This document shows positions 1 to 6,624 of a stretch of DNA of 20,235 nucleotides, piece after piece. Under the pieces are notes generated by a model. The model was not told where the DNA came from. It was given only the letters and a program-made list of their open reading frames with translations, and did not search any database. The stretch comes from Chloroflexota bacterium. GTDB taxonomy: Bacteria > Chloroflexota > Dormibacteria > Dormibacterales > Dormibacteraceae. The stretch is taken from assembly GCA_005880175.1 (NCBI GenBank), contig VBJR01000270.1, forward strand, positions 1 to 20,235, in the 5' to 3' direction. The number at the start of each line of letters is the position of its first letter. The stretch's first letter is position 1. The position numbers and the translations under genes are program-made.

Positions 1-16
1 CGGGAAGGCCCCTCAC

Positions 17-35
17 CAGGTCCACCTGGGACCTG
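17..35. repeat. Short perfect inverted repeat at the left edge
   Basis: CAGGTCC (17-23) and GGACCTG (29-35) are exact reverse complements around a 5-base spacer. The surrounding stretch from 1 to 179 contains no gene I can support. The repeat lies beyond the end of the minus-strand peptidase gene and could be a weak terminator or an operator for something outside the window. Seven base pairs can occur by chance in GC-rich DNA. Confidence 0.35.
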
Positions 36-179
36 CCACGCGCGCTCGCGGCGCACTCACGAGGCGACCTTCCCCACAACCCATCCTGACATCCGGCCTG
101 ACCCCGATCAAGCAGATCCTGAATGACCTCCAGGAGCGAATCAATGTTCGCCCTTGACAAGCACATCGTCCTTAGGGAA

Positions 180-1844
180 TCAGTCGAGGGCCGCCAGCTC
201 CGCCAGCCCCGCGCGGGCGGCGGCGAGCGCGGCCTCCAGCGCCGCGACCACGCGGTTGCGGGCGCGGGTGAGGTCCACGCGCAGGAAGCGCGCCTCGTCC
301 GAGTCGGGGGACAGCTCGGCCAGGCGGCGGACCGGGTCCAGCAGCGGCAGCGGCGGGACCGCCAGCGCCGGGTCGGGGTCCCACGGCCCGCCGGTCGTGT
401 AGCCGGCGGAGAGGAGCGGGCGCAGGGTGGCCACGACCGCCCCGTCGAACGCGGTCGCCGCCGCCGGGAGCCGCTCGGCCAGCGGGCGCCGGGCCTCGAG
501 GTCGGCGGCCAGGGCGGCGACCTGGCCGGCGCGCGCCGTCGCCGGCGTGAGGTCGAACCGGTCGCCCGCGGCGGCGTCCAGCCCGGCCAGCCGTTCCTGG
601 ACGTCGGCCGCCTCGGCGGCCGCGTCCAGCGGCAGCGCTGGCGCCGCCACCAGCCGGGCCACCGCCAGCGCGTAGATGCGGGCGTCGCGGAGCAGGAGGT
701 CGGGGTCGATCTTGTCCACCGTGTCCTCCGGCGTGTGCCACCACCAGCCGAGGCCGCCGCCCGGCTGCTCGGACAGCGACATCCACAGCGAGGGGACGCC
801 GTGGCCGAGGAACGACTGGTCGCCGGCCCGGCCCACCCGGCTGCCGGTGAACTCGTCCCCGGTCAGCTCCCGGATCGCGGCGGCGCCCAGCCCGCGGAGC
901 GAGGCGGTCGTGACGCCGTGGCCGAGCCGCGTCGCGCCCCGGCCGCCGACCGAGTCCACGTTGACGTGAGCGACGCACCGCGTGCTCAGCTCCCACCAGC
1001 GCTCGTCCGCGAACCAGGCCGAGCCCGAGTAGCGGCCGTGGGAGTGGCCGGACCAGAACGCCAGGAGCAGGCCCCGGCGGAGCCGGTCGCGCCGGGCGGC
1101 GAGCACCCGCGCGACCTCCATCATCGTGGCGTTGGCGCTGCCGTTGTCCATCGCGCCGCGGTGCCACGAGTCGAGGTGGCCGCTGAAGAGGACGAAGTCG
1201 CCGGCCGGCCCGTCGAGCGCGCCCAGGAGAACGGGCGTGCGCCGCCAGCCGGTGTCCACTTCGGCATGGACGCGGAGCCGGCGCCGGCCGGCCGCCAGGT
1301 GGGCGCGGAGGACGGCGGCCGTCTCGTCGCTGACCGACACGACGGGCGTGCGCGGCAGCTGCCCGCGGCGGCCGGCGCCGGGGCTGCCCCAGACGGGGGA
1401 GACGATCATCTCGTGGGTGAGCGGGCCGTTGACGTAGACCTGGGCCACGGCGCCGGCCGCCTCGGCGGCGCGGACCGGGCCGGGTCCCGCCAGGCCGGTC
1501 AGCAGCAGGATGCGACCGGCGGCGTCCGCGCCGGTCTCGGTGAGCTCGGCCTCCAGCCCGCTGGGGCCCGTGGACGCCGCGAAGGAGTGGGTGATGCAGG
1601 GCAGGCGGGCGCCGTCCTCGGCCTCCAGGTGCGCGGCGACGGGGAGGCTGATGTACGCGTCGTGGGTCAGCAGCTCGGTCCGCAGGCCCCACCCGTCGAG
1701 GAGCCCGCGCAGGTGCTCGGCGGCCTCGCGCTCGGGCGGGGTGCCGGAGTGGCGGACCCACTCCGCCAGCCGTCCGGTGACGCCCATGAGCCGCTCGCGT
1801 GAGACGTCGTCGAGGAGCTCGCGCTCCCAGTCGAGCAGTGCCAT
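180..1844 (-). CDS. M28-family zinc metallopeptidase (aminopeptidase-like) with PA-like insert
   Basis: The 554-residue protein is probably a di-zinc exopeptidase of family M28. Expected metal ligands are visible: His223 and Asp225 in SGHLDSW, Asp233 in AMDNGSAN, Asp297 in HVNVDS and His370 in WWWHTPEDT. Residues about 100-190 resemble a protease-associated (PA) domain. The catalytic Glu-Glu pair usual in M28 is replaced: the equivalent segment reads FWSGHSHGRYSGS (residues 263-275). The bridging ligand or base may therefore be His267, or the protein may belong to a non-classical subgroup. I see no signal peptide, so it is probably cytoplasmic. The ATG at 1844 is preceded by a G-rich ribosome site. 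About 150 residues follow the last metal ligand and look helical. The family call is firm; the substrate is unknown. Confidence 0.9.
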   Translation of the reverse strand: MALLDWERELLDDVSRERLMGVTGRLAEWVRHSGTPPEREAAEHLRGLLDGWGLRTELLTHDAYISLPVAAHLEAEDGARLPCITHSFAASTGPSGLEAELTETGADAAGRILLLTGLAGPGPVRAAEAAGAVAQVYVNGPLTHEMIVSPVWGSPGAGRRGQLPRTPVVSVSDETAAVLRAHLAAGRRRLRVHAEVDTGWRRTPVLLGALDGPAGDFVLFSGHLDSWHRGAMDNGSANATMMEVARVLAARRDRLRRGLLLAFWSGHSHGRYSGSAWFADERWWELSTRCVAHVNVDSVGGRGATRLGHGVTTASLRGLGAAAIRELTGDEFTGSRVGRAGDQSFLGHGVPSLWMSLSEQPGGGLGWWWHTPEDTVDKIDPDLLLRDARIYALAVARLVAAPALPLDAAAEAADVQERLAGLDAAAGDRFDLTPATARAGQVAALAADLEARRPLAERLPAAATAFDGAVVATLRPLLSAGYTTGGPWDPDPALAVPPLPLLDPVRRLAELSPDSDEARFLRVDLTRARNRVVAALEAALAAARAGLAELAALD

Positions 1845-2072
1845 CCCCCCATCCTGATCCGGGCGAGCGGCTGGTCGGACGGTCGTCGGAGAGCCGTCGT
1901 ACCGATCGTCTACTATCTCCGGGTCAGTTGCGCCGGCCCCGGGTGGGCGCGGCGCTGGCCATATCGGACGGTTCGGCGGACGGGTTCAGAGGGGGAGCTG
2001 GACAGGCAGCGGCCGACTCGCAACGAGCGTCTGAGACGCGCCCGGGAGGCGCGCAATCTGACGCAGGCCGAC

Positions 2073-3281
2073 GTGGCTCGCCGCCTGGGCAGCTCCACGT
2101 TGACGGTGAGCCGCTGGGAGCTCGGCGTCCAGTCGCCTCAGCCCCACCACCGCGAGCTGCTGTGCCGGCTGTACGGGGTGAGCGCGCACGAGCTGGGCCT
2201 CGCTCCCGACGGGGCCGCGGCCAACGGGTCCCGGCCGGCGGCCGCGGCCCTGGCGGAGCCGCTCCCGGAGTGGGACGACGTCGAGCTCGAGCCCGCCGAG
2301 GACCGGGCCCGGCGCGACCTCCTGACGCAGGTCGAGCGGTACTGGTTCAACGCCGAGCTGGAGGCGGCGACGGGCACCCTGCCTCCGCTGGAGCTGACCC
2401 TGGTCGAGCGGCCCGGCGCCGTCGACGACCCGCGCAGCGTGGCGGCCCGGCCCAGCCAGGCCGAGCGGCCGCTGCCCCCGGACGCCACGTTCGCCGACGT
2501 CTACCGGCGCCTCGGCGAGCAGCTGCTGATCCTGGGCGACCCGGGCGCGGGCAAGACGACGCTCCTGCTCCAGCTCGGCAAGGAGCTGCTGGCGCGCAGC
2601 CGCAGCCACGCCTCGGACCCGATGCCGGTCGTGTTCCACCTGGCCTCGTGGGCGTCCGAGCGGCCGCCGCTCGCGCGCTGGCTGGTGGACGAGCTGCACC
2701 GCCGCTACGGCGTGTCCCGCCGGCTGGCCGAGCAGTGGATCGAGAGCGAGCAGGTGCTGCCGCTGCTGGACGGGCTGGACGAGGTCGCCGACCGCTACCG
2801 CGAGACGTGCGTCGCCGCGATCAACGAGTTCCACGGCGACCACGGCCAGCAGCCGATCGTCGTGTGCTGCCGCACCGCGTGGTACGAGTCGCTGGGCACC
2901 CGGCTGGCGCTCCGGGGCGCGGTCACGATCCTGCCGCTGTCGCAGGGGGCGGTGCGGCGGTACCTGGCCGGGGCCGGCGAGGAGCTGGCCGGGGTCCGGG
3001 CCCTGCTCGCGGAGGACGAGCAGCTGCGGGAGCTGCTGGCCACGCCGCTGTTCCTCGGCATCGCGGTCATCGCGTACCGGGACCGGTCCGCCGTCGCCAG
3101 CCCCGACGCCACGCTGCCCGAGCGGCGCCGGCGCCTGCTCGGCGACTACGTGGACGCGATGCTCAGCCGGGCGTCGCCGCGCTCGCCGGTGCCGGCCCAG
3201 CGCACGATCGACTGGCTGAGCTGGCTGGCGCCGGCTGGCTCCCCCGCGACGCCCACCCCTGGCTGGTCACCCGAGGGGTGA
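2073..3281 (+). CDS. HTH-NACHT NTPase, N-terminal part of a frame-split gene
   Basis: This frame encodes a helix-turn-helix domain of the XRE type (ADVARRLGSSTLTVSRWE) followed by a NACHT-type P-loop NTPase. Walker A is GDPGAGKTT (residues 155-163) and Walker B is LPLLDGLDEV (about 229-238); VVCCRTAWY fits the following sensor strand. The HTH homology begins upstream of the GTG at 2073: in-frame codons from about 2022 read NERLRRAREARNLTQ. No ATG, GTG or TTG lies upstream in that frame, so the true start is a CTG (for example 1998) or has been lost. The frame leaves the family pattern after WLSWLA (about 3230) and stops at 3281. The remainder, a membrane domain, continues in another frame. 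Such proteins are signalling or defence-like STAND NTPases; the function here is unknown. Confidence 0.7.
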   Translation: MARRLGSSTLTVSRWELGVQSPQPHHRELLCRLYGVSAHELGLAPDGAAANGSRPAAAALAEPLPEWDDVELEPAEDRARRDLLTQVERYWFNAELEAATGTLPPLELTLVERPGAVDDPRSVAARPSQAERPLPPDATFADVYRRLGEQLLILGDPGAGKTTLLLQLGKELLARSRSHASDPMPVVFHLASWASERPPLARWLVDELHRRYGVSRRLAEQWIESEQVLPLLDGLDEVADRYRETCVAAINEFHGDHGQQPIVVCCRTAWYESLGTRLALRGAVTILPLSQGAVRRYLAGAGEELAGVRALLAEDEQLRELLATPLFLGIAVIAYRDRSAVASPDATLPERRRRLLGDYVDAMLSRASPRSPVPAQRTIDWLSWLAPAGSPATPTPGWSPEG

Positions 3282-4234
3282 CGGTCGCGGTCGGCATGCT
3301 CAGCGGCCTGATCGTGGGCCTGAACTGGGGCCTCGACTGGGGCGTGACCCTGGGCCCGCTGATGTTCGCGCTGATCGGCCTGACGATCGGCTGCCTGGTC
3401 GCGATGGCCCACGGCTCGGTGGCGCACGAGTCGCGGATCGTGCCGGCCGAGCAGCTGCGCTGGTCGTGGACGGCCCTGCGGCGCGACCTGCCCCGGTGGA
3501 TCGGCATCGGCATCCTGGTCGGGGTGCTGGGCGGCGCCGCCTTCGGGCTGGTCCTGGGGGTGGCGATCGACGTGCGCCCGGAGGTGCTCAGCGGGCCCCG
3601 GTCGGCGGGGGCGGCGCCGCCCCCGGCCGGCTCGGTGACGCTGCTGGGCAGCCTCGCCGCGGGGGTCGTGTCCGGGCTCGTGAACGGCATCGGGCTCGGC
3701 CTGATGATGGGCCTGACGTTCGGCCTCCTGACCGGGCTGGACAAGCGCACCGGCGTGTCGGCGATGGCGCCCGGCCAGAGCGTCGAGGCGTCGCGGCGCA
3801 ACGCGATCGTGGGCGGCATCTTGGGCGGCTGCGTCTTCGGGCTGGGGTACGAGGTGTTCTACGTCCAGGGCACGTCGCTGACCGGCCCGCTGGTCCACCA
3901 CGTGGCGCACGCGATCGGCCTGGTGGGGGTGTACTGGCCGGTGGCGTGGGCGAACGACATCGTGGTCGCGGCGCTCGCGGGCGCCATCGTGGCGGGGCTG
4001 CAGCGAGGCGGGGGGGCGTACCTGCGCCACCGGGCGCTGCTGTGGATCCTGGTCCGGCGGGGCCTGGCGCCGCGCGACTACGTGGCGTTCCTGGAGCACG
4101 CGTCGCGGCTGGTCCTGCTCCGGCGCCGCGGCCACGGGTACGAGTTCATCCACCGGATGCTGCTCGAGTACTTCGCGGACCTGCCGTTCGACGCCCGCCG
4201 GGCCCGCTCGCTCGGCCGGGGGAAGCCGGGCTAG
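3278..4234 (+). CDS. Membrane domain and C-terminus of the split NACHT protein
   Basis: The frame carries on the family pattern lost by the preceding reading frame. WLPRDAHPWLVTRG (from 3236, upstream of this start) leads into several hydrophobic, Gly-rich helices, such as MLSGLIVGLNWGLDWG and GIGILVGVLGGAAFG. It ends in GYEFIHRMLLEYFADL, the closing motif I associate with NACHT proteins that carry a C-terminal membrane region. If translated separately, a GTG at 3278 overlaps the upstream TGA (GTGA), which could permit coupled translation into a 318-residue membrane protein. I think a small deletion in one ancestral gene is more likely, because the sequence between WLSWLA and WLP is too short and the frame changes exactly there. 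The product may be non-functional, or the break may be an assembly error. Confidence 0.65.
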   Translation: MTVAVGMLSGLIVGLNWGLDWGVTLGPLMFALIGLTIGCLVAMAHGSVAHESRIVPAEQLRWSWTALRRDLPRWIGIGILVGVLGGAAFGLVLGVAIDVRPEVLSGPRSAGAAPPPAGSVTLLGSLAAGVVSGLVNGIGLGLMMGLTFGLLTGLDKRTGVSAMAPGQSVEASRRNAIVGGILGGCVFGLGYEVFYVQGTSLTGPLVHHVAHAIGLVGVYWPVAWANDIVVAALAGAIVAGLQRGGGAYLRHRALLWILVRRGLAPRDYVAFLEHASRLVLLRRRGHGYEFIHRMLLEYFADLPFDARRARSLGRGKPG

Positions 4235-4255
4235 CCGCCGTCCGGCCAGCCGAGG

Positions 4256-4322
4256 GACGAGTGTCGGCAGACGTCCCTGTCGAGGGCTCGAAAGTGTGAC
4301 GAATGCCGACAAACGTCCCTGT
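4256..4322. repeat. Two 25-bp direct repeats with a 42-bp period
   Basis: Copies lie at 4256-4280 and 4298-4322, between the NACHT gene end and the sigma-factor start. They match at 21 of 25 bases. The four differences, at repeat positions 6, 9, 12 and 15, are all transitions spaced exactly three bases apart. Read in the frame starting at 4256, both copies encode DECRQTSL with only synonymous changes; the minus strand is likewise synonymous (RDVCRHS). No start codon makes a convincing small gene. They could be regulator-binding repeats for the sigma gene, a dispersed intergenic repeat, or a coding relic. Confidence 0.6.
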
Positions 4323-4385
4323 TCGAGCGGGCGGTAGCCGCCCGCGCCGCCGCGCCCGTTCCCTGAACTGCGCAAGAATCGACTG

Positions 4386-5357
4386 GTGTCCACGGTCGAG
4401 GCCCACCCGGGCGACGAGTCCGCGTTCGCCGCGCTGGTCGAGCGGCACCGGCGGGCCCTGCACATCCACTGCTATCGCATGCTGGGCTCGTTCGAGGAGG
4501 CCGAGGACGCCGTGCAGGAGACGCTCCTCCGCGCCTGGCGGGCCCGCGACAGCTTCCAGGGCGGCGAGCTGCTGCGGGCCTGGCTGTACCGGATCGCGAC
4601 GAACGCGTGCCTGGACGCGATCCGCCGGAGCCGCCGCCGCCCGCCCTCGGCCAGCTCCCACAACGAGGTGTCCTGGCTCCAGCCGTACCCAGACCGCCTG
4701 CTGGACGAGGTCGCGCCCGGCGCCGAGCAGCCGGACGCCGTCGTGGTGGCCCGGGAGACCATCGAGCTCGCGTTCGTCGCCGTCATCCAGCTCCTGCCCG
4801 CTCGCCAGCGCGCCGTCCTGCTCCTGCGCGACGTGCTCGGCTGGTCCGCGAGCGAGACGGCCGAGCGGCTGGACCTCACCGTCGCCGCCGCCAACAGCGC
4901 GCTCCAGCGGGCCCGCGCCACGCTCCACCAGCAGCGGCCCGCCGAGCGGCTGGATCGGCGCACGACCGACCTGAGCGAGCGCGAGCGCGAGCTGCTGGAC
5001 CGCTTCATCGCCCTCCACGAGAGCGGCGACGCCGACGCCGCCGTGTCGCTCCTCCGCGAGGACATCCGGGTCACCATGCCCCCGTACCCCTGGCTGTACG
5101 AGGGCATCCCCGCCGTGCGGGCGCTCATGGAGGGGGGCACCGGCGCCAGTGGCCCCGGCGAGTGGCGGCTGGTGCCCACCCGGGCCAACCGCCAGCCGGC
5201 CGCGGCCAGCTACCTGCGCGAGTGGGACGACACGGAGCTCCGCGCGCTCAAGCTCGACGTGCTCCGGGTGGAGGAGGGCAAGATCGTGGAGATCACGACG
5301 TTCGGCTCCGGCCTGTTCCCGGCGTTCGGCCTGCCGCCGGTGCTCCCCCGGCCATGA
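4386..5357 (+). CDS. ECF-type RNA polymerase sigma factor with C-terminal SnoaL-like domain
   Basis: Sigma region 2 spans about residues 12-82 (HIHCYRMLGSFEEAEDAVQETLLRAW, then LRAWLYRIATNACLDAIR). Region 4 spans about 128-181 (LPARQRAVLLLRDVLGWSASETAERL, then NSALQRARATL). The remaining residues, about 200-310, form an NTF2/SnoaL-like domain (LLDRFIALHESGDADAAVSLL). This architecture matches SigG/SigJ-like ECF sigma factors, most closely those of the TIGR02960 (SigX5) kind, in which the extra domain is thought to control activity in place of a separate anti-sigma factor. It directs RNA polymerase to a small regulon, often including neighbours. The GTG at 4386 is the first usable start and has no clear ribosome site. 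The stop overlaps the next gene's ATG. No anti-sigma gene is visible nearby. Confidence 0.92.
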   Translation: MSTVEAHPGDESAFAALVERHRRALHIHCYRMLGSFEEAEDAVQETLLRAWRARDSFQGGELLRAWLYRIATNACLDAIRRSRRRPPSASSHNEVSWLQPYPDRLLDEVAPGAEQPDAVVVARETIELAFVAVIQLLPARQRAVLLLRDVLGWSASETAERLDLTVAAANSALQRARATLHQQRPAERLDRRTTDLSERERELLDRFIALHESGDADAAVSLLREDIRVTMPPYPWLYEGIPAVRALMEGGTGASGPGEWRLVPTRANRQPAAASYLREWDDTELRALKLDVLRVEEGKIVEITTFGSGLFPAFGLPPVLPRP

Positions 5358-6016
5358 GCCAGGAGCAGTGGACCGCGGTCGACCGCTACTACACGGACGC
5401 GCTCGTCCCCGCCGACCCGGCGCTCGACGCGGCCCTCCGGTCCGCCTCGGAGGACCTGGGCTGGGGCGCGGGCAGCGTCTCGCCGCTCCAGGGCATGCTG
5501 CTGCACCTGCTGGCCAGGGCCAGTGGGGCCCGGGCGATCCTGGAGATCGGCGCGCTCGGCGGCTACAGCACGATCTGGCTGGCCCGCGCGCTGCCGCCCG
5601 GCGGCCGCCTCGTCACCCTGGAGGCCGACCCTGAGCACGCCCGCGTGGCCGCGGCCAACGTGGCGCGGGCGGGGCTGAGCGATCGAGTCGAGGTGGTCGC
5701 CGGCCGCGCGCTGGACACCCTGCCCGGGCTGGCCGGGCCGTTCGACCTCGTCTTCCTCGACGCCGACAAGGAGCACAACCGCGAGTACCTGGAGTGGGCC
5801 CTGCGGCTGTCCCGGCCGGGGACCCTGATCGTCGCCGACAACGTGGTCCGGGGCGGGGCCGTGCTCGACGGGAGCAGCGCCGACCCCTCGGTCCGGGGCG
5901 CGCGCCGCTTCAACGAGCTGCTGGCCGCCGACCCCCGGCTGACCGCGACCGCGATCCAGACGGTCGGCGAGAAGGGCTGGGACGGCTTCGCGCTGGCGCT
6001 CGTCACCGCGGACTGA
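5354..6016 (+). CDS. SAM-dependent O-methyltransferase (Methyltransf_3 / CCoAOMT-like)
   Basis: This 220-residue class I methyltransferase carries motif I as LEIGALGGYSTIWLA (about residues 63-77). The acidic end of beta-2 is TLEADPEHA (88-96), and DLVFLDADKEHNREYLEWA (131-149) holds the metal and substrate loop typical of the catechol / caffeoyl-CoA O-methyltransferase family. ADNVVRGGAV (161-170) is the usual second metal-binding segment. Length and motif order fit the bacterial family. It is probably cytoplasmic and divalent-metal dependent, methylating a catechol-like small molecule; the substrate cannot be read from sequence. The ATG at 5354 overlaps the sigma-factor stop as ATGA with no clear ribosome site of its own, so the two genes are probably translationally coupled. 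Confidence 0.92.
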   Translation: MSQEQWTAVDRYYTDALVPADPALDAALRSASEDLGWGAGSVSPLQGMLLHLLARASGARAILEIGALGGYSTIWLARALPPGGRLVTLEADPEHARVAAANVARAGLSDRVEVVAGRALDTLPGLAGPFDLVFLDADKEHNREYLEWALRLSRPGTLIVADNVVRGGAVLDGSSADPSVRGARRFNELLAADPRLTATAIQTVGEKGWDGFALALVTAD

Positions 6017-6115
6017 GCTCGTCGTCGGCGACCCCGAGCGCCTGCGCCGGATCCATCGGGCAGGGCTGAGGCCGGCCGCATGTCACATCACACCGCCGTC
6101 ACGCGTCAGGGAAGC

Positions 6116-6583
6116 ATGGAAGCACGACTGAAGAACCCGGCGACGATGCTGCCCGACGCCATGAAGGGCGTGCAGTACCTGTTGAAGGCGACCGGCGAAG
6201 GCGGCGTGCCACAGACGACGCTGGAGCTGGTCCACATGCGGGCCAGCCAGATCAACGGCTGCAGCGCCTGCGTGGAGTTCGCCGTGAAGACCGCCGAGAG
6301 GTCGGGCGACGATCTGGGCCGGTTCGTCCGCCTGGCGGCCTGGCGCGAGTCCGACGCCTTCACGGACGCGGAGCGCGCCGCGATCGCGCTCGCCGAGGCC
6401 GAGACCCGGCTCGCCGACCGGCCCGACTCGGTCAGCGACGAGATCTGGGCCGAGGCCGCCCGGCACTACGACGAGAAGGGCCTGGCCGCGATCATCCTGA
6501 TGATCGCGGTGACGAACATGTTCAACCGGGTGAACACGACGATCCGGGAGGTGGCGGCGACCGCTTCCTGGGCCGCCGCCTGA
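6116..6583 (+). CDS. AhpD-like / carboxymuconolactone decarboxylase family protein
   Basis: The 155-residue protein belongs to the AhpD/CMD fold family. The segment LELVHMRASQINGCSACVEF holds the CxxC pair (Cys49, Cys52) and a Glu (Glu37) twelve residues before the first Cys, as in AhpD. The His that follows the pair in AhpD (four residues after the second Cys) is Ala56 here. It is probably a small cytoplasmic thiol redox or peroxidase-like protein. I chose the ATG at 6116 because AGGGAAG precedes it and family members usually begin at this MEARLKNPA-like segment; an upstream ATG at 6080 would add 12 residues. It lies about 100 bp after the methyltransferase, downstream of the sigma factor. 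CMD-family genes next to SnoaL-tailed sigma factors are a recurrent arrangement (known for ECF41-type sigmas). Confidence 0.9.
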   Translation: MEARLKNPATMLPDAMKGVQYLLKATGEGGVPQTTLELVHMRASQINGCSACVEFAVKTAERSGDDLGRFVRLAAWRESDAFTDAERAAIALAEAETRLADRPDSVSDEIWAEAARHYDEKGLAAIILMIAVTNMFNRVNTTIREVAATASWAAA

Positions 6584-6593
6584 CCAGCCCGGC

Positions 6594-6624
6594 GTCCGGG
6601 GCGGTCGCTCAGACCGCCCCGGAC
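6594..6624. terminator. Perfect 12-bp hairpin between convergent genes
   Basis: GTCCGGGGCGGT (6594-6605) pairs exactly with ACCGCCCCGGAC (6613-6624) across a 7-base loop. It lies 10 bp after the AhpD-like gene stop. It also spans the end of the convergent glycosyltransferase gene, whose stop codon (6609-6611) sits in the loop. There is no T-tract on either side, so it is not a textbook intrinsic terminator, but it probably acts as a bidirectional transcript end or 3' stabiliser. Confidence 0.7.

Noticed and set aside
154..182. TTGACA at 154-159 as a -35 element
   Set aside because: No acceptable -10 lies 16-18 bases downstream and no gene on the plus strand would use it.
123..1802. Long open frame on the plus strand opposite the M28 peptidase
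   Set aside because: Its product is Arg/Gly/Pro-rich with no domain pattern, and the minus strand carries clear M28 motifs; it is a GC-driven shadow.
4303..4974. Open frame from ATG 4303 whose first codons lie in the second direct repeat
   Set aside because: After the repeat it runs in a different frame from the sigma-factor motifs and is Arg/Ser-rich; a shadow of the sigma gene.
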